This document shows, one piece after another, positions 45,829 through 57,557 of a stretch of 64,000 nt of DNA. This DNA is from Blasia pusilla (Eukaryota > Marchantiophyta > Marchantiopsida > Blasiales): NCBI GenBank assembly GCA_050084515.1, contig CM114275.1:16430001-16494000 (forward strand), in the 5' to 3' direction. The notes beneath the pieces are model-generated. The model worked only from the letters and a program-made list of their open reading frames with translations. It searched no databases and was not told the origin of the DNA. Each line of letters opens with the position of its first letter. The first letter of the stretch is position 1. Made by a program: the position numbers and the translations under genes.

Positions 45829-47136
45829 TTAGGGCCCATATCTGGCTCCCAAGTCTCCATTGTGACTATGATAGGACTCTCCGACGCGGGTATCGGTGGT
45901 TGCTATGGTGCAACCCCGTCTCGAACAACAACACTCGGCTGCTCTCTTGCACCCAACTGCAAACTGTGATCTCCTCCACATGTAGTGCCCGAAACCATGC
46001 TCGATGCTATGGCTAGTTATCTCATGGTGTACCTGCAAAACATCCCAAGACGTCCAAGGGTGTCTCTCCCAATCTCCCTTGGTGTGTAGATCTCCTCGGG
46101 TCTCGCCCCCAGCCACTGCCTCCATCGTCTTGGTAGGCATGGGGCTCACCAATGCAACCGCTGTGATCTGTCGCGATCTCAAACGACGTTGCTCAGCCAA
46201 TCCCAAGCTAAGGATCCATGTCAAGCAGTTTAGGTCCATCGCCTGACCTAAGACATGGCGTCGTGATGCCTCTGACATTGACGGTACTACCGTCACTCTT
46301 GTGGGAAATCCTATCGCTCGCTCTCTTTTGTCGGTGTTGGGCTCCACCAACCGCTGAACCTGGTCATCCCAAACCAAGCCAGGACCATCCTCCTTGTATG
46401 CATAGGAAGCGGGAAAACTCACAAACGTGGGCAAGGCTGCCCGCGGCCTGCCTACCCTAGTCAACGATGGTGGATCATCGTGCCTCACTGCCTATGATTG
46501 ACGACCTGGATTCAGAATGGAGTCCACTAACAAATGGGAGGGGCGCTCCACTCTCGCATACGCCCTCCATAACACCGCATGGAGCACCAAGTTGGTCCAC
46601 CATAGACGCGGGCGATGGGCTCTAGAACCTACACTAGCCGCATCCAAGAACACTGCTGGGCCGATTGAGGCATGCACATGGTGAGCACTCGTCACCACCC
46701 TTGACCTGGAGTCTCCTAAGATCGGCACATTCTCCATAATGTAGGCTGGAGAATGAGACGGGTGCTCCTGCCAGTGCCATAAGACCCTCAACATCTCCCA
46801 AAACAACCTAGATCGAGTATCACCCAACCCGCTGCCTCGTCCAACACTCGATTGGCCCTAGCATGGTCAACCGACAATGACCAAATCAATGGTCCCTACC
46901 CGCTCTAAGTCCTACAACCCCAACAACAAAATATCCCTCGGTAGGGAACTCTGGTATCCCTCTACCGCGGAAGCAAACAATAAGTCGGGAAAACGTAGGC
47001 GTAACAGCGCCACATGTTGTAGCGAGACGCACCTCGTAACATCATCACTCTCCACATAGAGGTACTGCTGCACTTGCACTCCTGCCTGCAAAACAACAGC
47101 TAATTTAATGTTTATCCCTCCAACGACATCTAACAC
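45829..47136 (-). pseudogene. DNMT3-type methyltransferase domain, copy 3
   Basis: Motif I is decayed (MLDVVGGINIKLAVVLQAG, 47136-46912). Motif IV keeps PC near 46868-46858 but with stops on both sides. Motif VI IMENVP and motif VIII GSRAHRPRLWWTNL are in 46827-46492. The region SLTRVGRPRAALPTFVSF and motifs IX/X RERAIGFPTR and SRRHVLGQAMDLN are in the long frame 46488-45829, which runs on through the conserved linker to RT. The C-terminal half is thus the best open copy of that part in the window. Confidence 0.87.
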
Positions 47137-47167
47137 TCAAATACCCTCCTCCAAGATACACCCCACA

Positions 47168-47289
47168 AAAGCCGTAGTAGGATAGAGTGAGAAAGGGGAA
47201 CTTTATTCAACACTTCCTTTCATCAAGCTAATAGCTTTGTGGGTTGTTTCATACTTCCATATATTTTGAAGCGTTCCCTTTCGGCTCTC
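47168..47289. other. Junction between copy 3 and copy 2
   Basis: About 120 bases with no similarity to either copy ('agtgagaaaggggaactttattcaac'). Possibly filler DNA at the breakpoint. Confidence 0.4.
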
Positions 47290-47759
47290 AAGCTCTCAAG
47301 CTCTCTCTCCTTGAGGTATACCCCATCCCTCTCCCAAGCTCTCTCCATGGTAACATATGATCCCAAGTCACCTCTTGGCTCTTGACCTGATATAGGAGGT
47401 TGAGGGCCACTTGCCAAAAATTGAAAGTCGATCATGTACTCAAAATGGTACTTATCTAAAATAGTAAGTTCCTCAATATGGCTCCAAATGAGCCGAAACG
47501 AAGGGGAAACCTGCTCTCTCACGTTTCCCGGGCCTTAGCACGTCATCCTTGACCTACTGAGCATGTCCTCCATCACTCACAAAGGCGCTCTACTAGATCT
47601 CACCGATCTATCCTAAAAGACGTGACAGCTGTCGTGCGCATACACATCGCTACACAATATTCATCGTTGTCACCGAACACACACACAAATACGCACGATA
47701 CCATGCTAATTGATGGCATCCAAACAACGAGACAAGAAGTACAAAAATATCTCCAATCG
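47290..47759 (-). repeat. Truncated 3' LTR and 130-bp block of copy 2
   Basis: 47290-47627 matches the GACA-ending half of the LTR. 47630-47759 (TGTCGTGCGC to CCAATCG) is the terminal block, followed by the C-run of the purine tract (47760-47767). There is no second block on the left as in copy 1. Confidence 0.8.
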
Positions 47760-47967
47760 CCCCCCCTAGCTGGTGGTTAGGTCCCTCTAACTCCAAATAG
47801 CCATTTATCCCTACCTACCATGACATACATCTCTCGGACGCTAAGAGCAAGAAGGTCGGGTGCTCATGTGGCCCCATCGTTAGTCGCTTCTTGTCATCCA
47901 TGTCATAGAGACAAGTCGGAATGTAGAACTATCTACTCTATGTACATCTGGGACACATCCATCGTCC

Positions 47968-48681
47968 CTAAGGAACCCTAGTGAGAGGTGGCGTTAAACA
48001 TGTCATATGCCATCCTCTCGAACACCCATCACAAACTAGCATTGTGGTTGCACCATGGGCAGAACCACACAACATACAACGCAAGCCTCTAGGAATTATT
48101 GCTAAGCTTGGATCAAATGTACCCTCAATGTTTGGAAGATGACATGGTGCACAGTTATGCAAATGGTCCTTCCAAACCATACCATCGCGTCCCTCCAATA
48201 AGAGAACACCTGATGACAAAACCTCACGCACTCTCAAGATGGTGCACCCTGCAGTCACATCCAATGTTGTAGGTGCCGTCTGTTGCAAGTAGACATAGTC
48301 TCCCTGATGAAACCTATGGATAGTTGGTCGATAACCACATCCCTGAATAGTCGCATAGCTCAACATATCCCAATGTTGCGCAATCGCCAAGTTCTCAAAC
48401 GCCATGGGCATCACTCTCCAAAACAACTCAGCCCTCTGAGAACATGTTCGCATCCATACATCAAGGTCATCAAGGTTCAACACCTCACCAACATCTCGAC
48501 AAATGGCCGCAGGTGAATCTGGTTCTTGGCCATAAAGCAACAAGTACGGTGAGAATGACACTAAGAATGCATGCCTGCTGAATCTGTCTCCGATCGCCAA
48601 CCACGACAACGAAAAGTCCCAATCTCCTAGATGACCTCTCTGTAAGCCATACTTGCGTAGTTCTCTCTTCACCATCTGCAC
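47968..48681 (-). pseudogene. Integrase tail and PHD finger, copy 2
   Basis: A single 237-residue frame joins the end of the integrase core (MQMVKRELRKYGLQRGHLGD), the C-terminal barrel (FHQGDYVYLQQTAPTTLDV), a CAPCHLPNIEG motif and the PHD finger (CMLCGSAHG, CDGCSRGWHMTC). A stop (TAG) replaces the Arg after TRVP; the remaining GRWMCPRCT follows it in frame, so the last zinc pair is lost by one nonsense codon. This frame is the direct proof that integrase and PHD finger belong to one polyprotein. Confidence 0.9.
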
Positions 48682-49315
48682 AACCCGCTCCGCTAGTCCA
48701 TCTGCCTCAGGATGATCTCGCGAAGTAGTGCGGTGGTCGATCAGTGCCTAATCACACAAGGCCTTAAACTCCCGGTGAAACTTTGTACCCTGGTCTGTCA
48801 ACACCTCAGCTGGTGCACCGCAATGACTCAACACTTGATCTAGGAAGGCATACGCTACTCCCTCACTTGCTTTTTCACGAAATGCAACTTACTCTATCCA
48901 CTTTGAGAAGTGCTTGACCATCACCAACACATAACAACTATGGCGCTCCGTCAAAGGCAAAGGTCTTGCAACATCCAAACTCCATCTATAACCTAAATTG
49001 ATGATCGGAAGTGGATGCAATTGTGGAGTTGAAGCATTGAACAATGCTCGGACTCGATCACACACCATGCATATGGCAACAAACTACTGAACTTCAATCT
49101 GCATGCCTCGCAACCAATACTGAATCTGGAGCAAGTTGTATGTCCACTTCACTCCAAAATGACCCAACTCCTCGTGTGCATGATGCACCAAACATGCTCT
49201 CTGCAAAGGATGAGGCACTAAAGCACTCTACCATCCTCCCACACTTGCAACACATGTGTGTCCTCCCATCGGAACCATTTGGCTCGCTGTAGGATCCGAT
49301 CCCATCCTCTAGCAC
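48660..49315 (-). pseudogene. Integrase zinc-binding domain and core, copy 2
   Basis: The core reads GYRWSLDVARPLPLTERHS, LTDQGTKFHREFKALC and HPEADGLAERVVQMVKREL; all three catalytic acids are present. Two TAG codons interrupt it. The HHCC part lies at about 49220-49040. Compared with copy 1, the Asp-to-Glu spacing is conserved. Confidence 0.85.
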
Positions 49316-49696
49316 CCATTGTGCTCACGACGCTGCCAGTACGCACGTACTCCAAGATTACTCCATCGTCGTGAATGTCTTGGCCACTTGTCATAGCCTC
49401 ACCGGCCTCTGGATCTAAGGACTCTCCATCAAACCTCACCATCAAAGTCTCAGCAATCTGGCTCTTCATAGCCAACAAGCCAAAATAGGCTGACGCATGC
49501 CATCATGACACCAACTCCTCATCACTCTCACCATGCCAACGAGCTCCACTCGCATCTCGCTGACTCGGGCATGGGTTACGGCTCAAACCATCTACATCCT
49601 GGTTGAGCGTCCCAAGTCTATGCACCACCTAGAAGTCATACTCTTGCAACAAAAGAGCTCACCTTGCAAGCTTCCATGTAAGCTTGTCGGACTGCA

Positions 49697-50137
49697 TCAA
49701 CCACTTAAGTGGTTGATGATCAGTAATGATGATAAGGGGATTACCGAATAGATTACATCTGAAATGTGCACGACAGCCCATATTATTGCCAAGCACTCAC
49801 CCTCATACTTCGCCTCTACAGCATTGTTCAAGCAACTAGCATAAGCCACCACGAACTCTCTACCATCATCATCATGATGGGTGAGCACGGCTCCAAGCCC
49901 CAACATGCTCCAATCGGTATGCAACTGGAAAGGACGCCCCCTGATTGGTCTCCTCAATATGGGTGCGGACGTCACTCTATCCTTGAGCATATGAAATGCT
50001 CTCTCTTGCTCATCCCCCCATTGCCATTCCTGATCCACCTTGGTCATCAAGGTTAGCGGCTTCGCAATCAAACTGAATCCCTTGACGTACTGCCGATAGA
50101 AGTTCGCCAATCCCATGAATCCACGAACTCGACTCAC
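49697..50137 (-). pseudogene. RT connection and RNase H, copy 2
   Basis: The 146-residue frame reads VRGFMGLANFYRQYVKGFSL (connection), then FQLHTDWSMLGLGAVLTHHD with the first catalytic Asp, and KYEGECLAIIWAVVH with the catalytic Glu. It degrades the RNA strand during cDNA synthesis. This is the best RNase H of the family in the window. Confidence 0.9.
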
Positions 50138-50169
50138 ATCTGTAAGGCGTGGAATGCGTGAAATAGCCT

Positions 50170-50770
50170 CTACCTTCGTCTATTGCACAGCGAGGCCCCC
50201 AGGATATATCGTATGACCCAAGTACTCAATCTGGTCGTAGAAGACTTGCACTTGCCTGGATGTAGCTTTAGCCCATGTAATTGCAATCGTCGAAACACCT
50301 CCTCTAGATGTCGCTCATGCTCCTCAACCATGGCGCTAAATACTACGATGTCATCAATATAATATCTAGCAAAATCCAGACCTGCCAAGATCCTATCCAT
50401 GACCCTCTGAAACTCAACCGGGGAGTTCTTTAACCCGAATGGTAAGAACCACCACTTGTACAAACAATCCTTCCCGTGAGGATCGTTGCCCCAAAATATT
50501 ATCTTTTGCATGTCCTCCAATCTGATAGGCAGCTGATGGTATTCGGCTCGCAAATCCAATGAACTGAAGACCTTTGCGTGACCAATCGCATCAAAGATCT
50601 CCTCAGGGATGGGCATTTCATACCTATCGGACTTCGTCTACCGATTGATAGGTTGGTAATCCCCACACATCCACCTATCCGTCTAGTTGCCATGCACATC
50701 CTTATTGGCGGGCATGACAATGGCAGATGCATACTCTCCATGCGACATCTTCACTAGTCTTGCTCTAACC
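50170..50770 (-). pseudogene. Reverse transcriptase, copy 2
   Basis: The 148-residue frame 50616-50170 runs from MPIPEEIFDAIGHAKVFSSL through FLPFGLKNSPVEFQRVMDRI to YYIDDIVVFSAMVEEHERHL (YIDD at 50361-50350) and the Gypsy palm end LQLHGLKLHPGKC. Upstream, 50770-50620 shows the RSQDLVRARLVKMSHGEYA part with stops. It is nearly complete from palm to thumb. Confidence 0.92.
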
Positions 50771-51299
50771 AAGTCTTGGCTTCTACTGTGAATCAGAGCC
50801 CTCTCCATATCACTGTACCTGTAGGGTCGTCGGAAGATCGGTGTGTCTCTCGACTAATCAATGCGGATCCCTGGACCCTTCAGCGTACCCAAATCATGCA
50901 TACTAAATGCAAAACAACTCCTATAACTTCTAAGGAACTGGTGTATGCGACGCCACTCTCCTCCTGTCAACTTATGGCCCATATCTGGCTCCGAAGTCTC
51001 CATCGTGACTACCTTAGGACTCTCCGGCACGGGTGTCGGTGGTTGCTATGGTGCAACCCCGTCTCGGACAATAGAACTCTCATCTCCACGTGCGGTACCT
51101 GAAACCACACTTGATGTTGTGGCTATCACCTCCTAGCGTATATGCAAAACATCCCAAGAAGTCCAAGGATGTCTCTTTTGATCACCCTTGGTGTGTTGAT
51201 CTCCTCGGGTCTTGCCCCCACCCGCTGCTGTAACTGTCTAGGTAGGCATGGGGCTCACCAACGCAATAGCTGTGATTTGTAGCATCCTCAAACAACACT

Positions 51300-52280
51300 A
51301 CTCAGCTACAACTAAGCTGAAAATCCATGTAAAGCAGTTCAGGTCCATCGCCTGACCCAAGACATGACGTCGTGATGCCTCTGATAGTGACGGTACTGCC
51401 GTCACTTTTATGGGGAATCCCATCACTTGCTCTCACTCATCGGCGTTAGGCTCCACCAACCTCTGTACGTCATCATCCCAAACCAAGCCAGGTCCGGCCT
51501 CCTTGAATGCATATGAAGTGGGAAAACTCACCAATGTGGGAAAGGCTGCCCGTGGCCTACCACTCCTGGTGACCATAGTCAACGGCAGTCGATCATCTAG
51601 CCTCATTGCTTGTGATCGATGGCCAGGATCCAATATAGAATCCACCAATAAATCGGAGGGGCGTTCCACTCTCGCATATGCCCTACGTAATACCTCGTGT
51701 GGTACCAAGTTGGTCCACCAAAGACGCGGGCGATGTGCTCGTGAACCCACACTCGCCACATCTAACAACACTACAAGGCCCATCCATGCACGTACCAAAT
51801 GCGCACTCATCACCAAGCGGGACCTTGAATCACCAAAATTGGCACATTCTCCAAAATGTATGTTGGAGAACGAGACTGATGCTCCTGTAAATGTCGCAAG
51901 ATCCGCATCATATCCCAAAACAACCGGGACCGAGAGTCAGCTAATCCGCTATCTCGTCCAGCACTTGATTGGCCCTGACATGGCCAACCAGAAATGACCA
52001 AGTCTATGGTCCTTATCCCCTCCAAGTCCTACGCCCCCAACAATGAAATGTCCCTTGGTAGGGAACTCTGGTAACCCTGAATGGCGGACGTAGACATCAA
52101 GTCGGGAAAACGGACGCGTAACAGCACCACATTGTGAAGTGAAGCGCGCCTCGCAACATCATCAATCTCCATATATAGGTACTGCTGCACGCGCACTCCA
52201 ACCTGCAAAACAACAGCTAACCCTGTGCTGATCCCTCCAAAGAGATCCAACAGCGGAATACCCTTCTCTGGGATACACCA
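51300..52280 (-). pseudogene. DNMT3-type methyltransferase domain, copy 2 (best motif I and IV)
   Basis: Motif I LDLFGGISTGLAVVLQVG ends the long frame 52898-52029; a TAG follows where copy 1 has CAT. The next frame (52025-51810) has IDLVISGWPCQGQSSAG, motif IV with the catalytic Cys and no stop, then DSRSRLFWDMMRIL and motif VI ILENVP. After a frameshift, 51918-51433 has motif VIII GSRAHRPRLWWTNL and the target-recognition region. A TGA replaces the Arg of ERER before MGFP, then ASRRHVLGQAMDLN follows. Two stops and one slip away from an open domain. The PC is followed by Q, unlike the PCN of animal DNMT3, so it is a divergent branch. Confidence 0.9.
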
Positions 52281-52930
52281 CACAATCGGGGTGGTGTCCA
52301 AAGGGGTCATAGCAGCACTCTTGCCTACTTGGGGTTCTTCTGAACCGTCACACGCAAGTGCAAACGTCTCGCTCCACGTGGTTTGCACATGCTCAGTGGT
52401 TAAGCATCGAAGCTCCTCAGTCGAGCCCCAAAGCGGCACCTCTCCTCCACGGATTGATGCAGCTACCATAACACTTCTCTCCATAGAAATGTCAAGAATG
52501 GGAGTATGCTCTCCATGGACATGTCCCTCAATCAAATCACTAGGCCAAGTGATGGCACTGCTAAATGGTGCTAAGGTCACCATCTCTTGTGGCCGTCGGT
52601 CCATCACTGCACCTATGAATCGAACGGGTAATGAGCTAAGGCGCCCATCACCTGACTCACATCTTGGTCTGTAGGACGCTAACTCCTCCCAATAATCCAG
52701 GGAAAACCCCATTGGGTATAACACTACTCCACTAACCAAGACGTCGTGTCCAAGGTGAATCCTCACCACGACCTCTTGTCGGGTGATATATTGTGTGGTA
52801 CTCACTCCACCCAAGGATGTTTGTATTCGGAATGGACAATGCTCCACATCGGCTCTCATCAAGCCCAATCCTCTAAATGAAGCTTTCCCCAACATCAAGG
52901 GTTGCGCTCCTCAATCCAACAAAATGCGTT
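52281..52930 (-). pseudogene. Protease and pre-methyltransferase spacer, copy 2
   Basis: The protease active site reads LLD-stop-GAQP (52925-52912): the Ser codon of DSG is TGA. The spacer follows in one 289-residue frame (52898-52029) that runs without a break into methyltransferase motif I. This shows that the protease side, the spacer and the methyltransferase are one reading frame in this family. Confidence 0.87.
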
Positions 52931-52964
52931 GCAGACTAAAAGTTCTACCTCCGGGACTCACCAA

Positions 52965-54954
52965 CTAGAAGACCTCTCCTCGGTTATCCAGCAACACAAC
53001 ACCCAGAGAAGCCATGGCATGCTCTATTGCGGGTCTAGCGGGCATCTCCGCCATCCTAACAGCCGCAACCTGCCATGAATCTGACGTGGACGGCCCTAGC
53101 ATCCGCTCCAAGGGCATGTCCATCACCTCCTCTACAATCACCTCTGAACGTGATGCAAGAACTCCAACTCCACACTCACATAGCGCAATTGCCAGCCGAA
53201 AAGCCTCGGCGGGCGTACCCCCCAACCTCATAACATTGGAAGCAGAAAATAAAGGAGTGCGGTACACAACGGTGGCCGCCCCCAACAACGTGCTCGACAC
53301 ATGCCCCTCATGAGCATCAACAAAAGGAGTCGTCGCACTCGCTTCTCCCATCCCCCTCCGTGCCTGTACACCAACAACATCACCAACTTTCCAGGAACTT
53401 TGATCAGGACCCATCGATGGGGTCCTCATCGCCTTGGACAACGTGAAAGACTGAGGAAGCCTAGTTTATTTCCTGGCTTCCCCTCGTTGTGGATCCCACT
53501 CTGCGGCTGCTCCATGCGTCACAACTGCGGCGGCCTCCATTTGGGTTACCCCGCACATCCAACCATGATCCTCCATGTCTTTAGCTGCTCCATATGATGT
53601 CGATGCCACGGATCTGGCATCGGGTAACCTCAATGCCATAGCGGCAAACTGCTCCTGTAGCTGCTATATCTGAGCTGCCATCCCAGCCTCACGCCCGACG
53701 TCTGCCTCGACACGTCTAGATGGTGGGACTCTAACTCCTCCATGGGCAGCTCCACCACCCTGTGGGGAAACTCCAGCTCCTGGTCCCCCAACGAGACCAC
53801 CTGGTGCACGACCTCTAGCCCCACTCGGACCGGCTACTCGCTTTGGTGCCCTCTTTGGCCCTCGGTCCAAACGTAACTTAGGATGTAAACTGAAACACCT
53901 GGCGCGTGTATGACCATACCTCTAACAATAGTCACAATGATAACGTCCTGGTGCAGCACCATCTCCTCCTCCATTATGAGGCACACGTCCATGATCCTGA
54001 CGAGTGCAATCGCGCTGATGATGGGCTTCACCACATGACCAACAAGTCATAGTAGGCGGTTTTTGCTGAGCCCCATATGAAGGCGCAGGTCTATGTGCCA
54101 CGGCCTCCCAGTATCGTCCCTGAGCTCGTGGTGCCACAGTCGACCTATCTTGAAGTCCACGTTGCTGCACTGGTGGTACAGACAATCGTGATTGCTCTCG
54201 CCCAGAACCCATGGAGGCTACGCTCTCCTCCGCCATGTTGCGCTCAATGTTCTCGGCGGTCCTAAAAACATCTCTCAACATAGGGGAGGTGTTCATAAGA
54301 AGCACCCCCTCCCGTACTCGTGTCCGCACGGTCCGGTTCTGCATCGCGTACCATGACAGGATATCCTAAGCCTTTGTCACCCTTGAGTGACATTAATCAA
54401 TCGGCGCAAGCGAGTGTAAGCCTCACACAAATTGTCATCCAGGCGCCTCTGGAAGTCGTGGATGCTCTACAACTTCTCCGTCCGCACCCCTGGTAGCTCG
54501 CCTTGAACTCAGCGAAGAACTCAACCACGGGGTTGAACCTGGGACGAACCTGACTAGACGGTGCAATTGTTCCTGTGCGAGTGACCCCTCCTAAAACATC
54601 ACTAGTGGAAGAGGAAGTAGCCTCTCTTGACTCGTCCTCCTCATCTGGGAACGGCTCTGTCCATGACATATAGTGTGAGTCAAAGTAGAGTCGCCATGCC
54701 TCAATCTCATGGGCATATTTGTGGGAGAACTCATGGTAATCGTCCATGGGCGCCCCCTCTAAATGCTGGAACATATTGTTCCATGGTGTAAACGGGTTGA
54801 ACTCTCTAGAGTTTCTAGCCCATTGTGAGTCACACCAACTCCTAAACTCCGCAATAAAGTTGTGTAGCTCTATGGTGCCTAAAGTACCCAAAAACCTGCG
54901 CGGTCCTCTACTCCGGTCGTCCATCTCGTACGCCCAACTGGTAGGACCACTCAA
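52965..54954 (-). pseudogene. gag: Gag, copy 2 (broken)
   Basis: The capsid-like part (54954-54397) reads GTIELHNFIAEFRSWCDSQW and MDDYHEFSHKYAHEIEAWRL with SYMSWTEPFP-type ending. The nucleocapsid part (54344-53922) has MLRDVFRTAENIERNMAEES and CWSCGEAHHQRDC; the last pair of Cys further on (YHCDYC) may form part of a second knuckle. The C-terminal piece 53441-52965 has GGTPAEAFRLAIALCECGVG. It is longer-lived than copy 1 but has at least three frameshifts. Confidence 0.8.
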
Positions 54955-56094
54955 TGTGTACGGTGGATCACTAACACACTCTCTACACGCTCCCCTTCGT
55001 CTGAAAATGACACATGAGGAGATTGAGGTGGTCTCTCACATGGAGACCCTCGAAACCTCGCACCACTCCGGGGTAAACCCTCATGAGCTACTCTCAGATC
55101 CACTACCTCGCCTCTCAAAATCTTGAAAGGACGCCATGATGGCCCTCGTGCCCCTCGTGCCCCTCTCACATGATCACTCTGATTCTCACGAGTAATCCCT
55201 CAATCACTCAAACTAAACATGCGGCACTCAATCTACACTCTCTCATTGAGACGTGTGTTGTGCGACAACAAGCAGCGTGGTGCGGCAAATCAACCGATCT
55301 ATCTTCTCATTGACAAACCATTATCAACTCTGGACATCCCACATAGGTCTATGTCCCCTAAACCCATACATCATTGATGCTCCTAGCATCAGCACGAAAC
55401 CCAATATCCCAAATAACTTCCCAAAATCCGGAAATCCCTCACACGTGCAGGGTAAGAGACCATAATGGGTAATCTGACAATAATTTTGATGTCGCTCCTT
55501 GGCAACTGCAAATCTCAACCCCAACTCGGTCGTGAAGATAACTCCTCCAATCAGCAAGTCAAAGTCCACTCGTACTGACATTGCTCAAACCTCCTTGATG
55601 TGCGGTGCAGGTCCAACGGTCCGGTGTGGCACTGGCGACACGGAACGGTTATAAATGGCATATCACTCGCAAATGGGGTGCCGCACTCGGCGACATACCC
55701 TCCTCAATCAGCAATTCACACGCTCTGCTTCTCAGTGAAGGAACGGCTCCGCGATCAAGACGGTGCGGTACGGCCACATGCAGCACGACGCGGAAATTGG
55801 CGGCGCGTTGCGGCTACGGGCATCACGACACAGTACTCAATCATCGTCGAGCGGCTACCAATCCCAACAAAGCAACATGAAATAAAAACTCAAATACCAT
55901 AACCCGAGGTCACCTGCCATCACAAGTCGATGACGAAACTACGATGACGATGGTAGCCAAACCAAAGTACGTGGTGGCGGCGCAAGTCAGAGAATCAACA
56001 GTGGTTGTGGAAGACTCTCCACTTTGTAATGGCGACAATGGCAACCAAAGGGTGGAGAATGGACGAACGCGACTCCGAGCTGCGCTAGATGGGC
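54955..56094. other. 5' leader of copy 2, part left of Copia-2
   Basis: It matches the copy 1 leader (38405-39115) up to about 55870. The last 200 bases before Copia-2 have no match in copy 1. No gene recognised. Confidence 0.55.
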
Positions 56095-57413
56095 TCAACA
56101 TACTTTCTACGAGCATGAAACACAGGATTATTAGCAAGCTTGATGCTACTAATATTGTCTGCATATATTGCACTAGGTCCTAAGTTACTAATACCAATCT
56201 CAAAAAATAATCGATGAAGCCACACTGCCTTACATGCTACATTGGTTGCTTCTCTATACTCAGCCTCTCTTGAAGATAAAGCAACGGTAGGTTGCTTCTT
56301 TGAAGCCTAACTTATAATTGCGCTTCCCAAAGTAAATGAATAATCAGATGTGGAGTGTTGATCGGACACGCTTCCTCCCCAATCAGCATTTGTGAATCCC
56401 TATAATTGAAAACACGGAGAAGGTTCAAATTGAAGCCCGAATTGAATAGAGAATTTCACATACCGCATAATCCTCCTCACAGCATCAAGGTGAGATTTTC
56501 GAGGTGCTTGCATAAACCGATTCACTAGGCCAACAACATAGCTCAAATCTAGTTTGGTTATAGTTAGATAGATCAAACTTCCAACCATGCGCATGTACAT
56601 ATTAGAATTTGCAAGCATCTCTCCTTCATCCACTCTTAGCTTCACGTTCTGGTCCAACGGCGTAGAGATTTGCTTACAAGTCGTCATACCATATTTTGAA
56701 AGCATATGAAGAGCATATTATCGTTGTAGTAACCACATGCTCTCTCCAACCTTGATAAACTCAATGCCAAGGAAGTACTTGGGTTCTCCCAAGTCTTTCA
56801 TATCAAATTCTGCTTGTAACTTAAGCTTGACTTGTTATACCATTTCTTTAGTACTCCCAGTAATCAAGAGATCGTCAACATACAACACAATGAGAACTGT
56901 ATGATTTTTTCCTCTCAAGACATATCACGAGGAGTCAGAATCACATACCCTAAAACCCAACTCTTGTAAGACGTATATAATCTTGCCATACCAAGCTCTT
57001 GGAGCTTGTTTGAGCCCGTATAGATCTTTCTTCAACCTCCATACCCGAAATAGAAACTTGGGATACTCATATCGAGGTGGTTGAGTCATATATACCTCCT
57101 TGTATAGATCTCCATTCAAGAAGGCATTCTTGACGTCCATGTGATGTAATCTCCACTTCTTACTTACTGCAACTACAACCAATGTTCTTGTAGTCGCCAT
57201 CTTTGCAACAGGGCTAAACGTTTCTTCATAATTGATACCATATTATTCTGAATAGCCCTTAGCCACAAATCTTGCTTTGTATTTGTTAATTGTACCATCT
57301 TGATTGAGCTTGATTTTGTAAACCCATTTGCAACCAATAGTTTCCTTACCGGAAGGTATATAAAGCAGCTCCATGTTTGTTGATGTCTTGATGCATCAAG
57401 CTCTTCCTCCATA
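56095..57413 (-). pseudogene. pol: Copia-2 RT and RNase H (broken)
   Basis: The RT pieces are MEEELDASRHQQ (57412), VSKKWRLHHMDVKNAFLNGD and VWRLKKDLYGLKQAPRAWYG (57200-56925), YVDD at 56882-56871, then LSKYGMTTCKQISTPLDQNV and LDLSYVVGLVNRFMQAPRKS (56705-56400) and the RNase H part near 56330-56130. The conserved KKDLYGLKQAP block shows what was split in Copia-1. Several frameshifts. Confidence 0.9.
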
Positions 57414-57557
57414 GCTTCGATGCATTCGACTTTACTCGCACCTTCTTCAAAACAACTCGGCTCCTAGTCTTGAAGGGTCGTCATCATATATGCATGATGT
57501 GTCGTAAGGAAACCTTCATTTATGAATCTATGAACTGGATGTGTAACTCTACTTGAT

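Larger units (their letters stand above)
45177..47167 (-). mobile_element. Methyltransferase-bearing retrotransposon, fragment (copy 3)
   Basis: This 2-kb piece matches copy 1 from 33489 to about 35470: it begins at the RT YIDD region and ends just past methyltransferase motif I. Both ends are abrupt, with no LTR, so it is a deletion or duplication product. It shares with copy 1 the TGA and TAG codons flanking the catalytic PC, which copy 2 lacks. Confidence 0.9.

Noticed and set aside
51300-52280. A plant DRM-type methyltransferase
   Set aside because: DRM enzymes have permuted motif order (VI-X before I-V). Here the order is I, IV, VI, VIII, IX, X.
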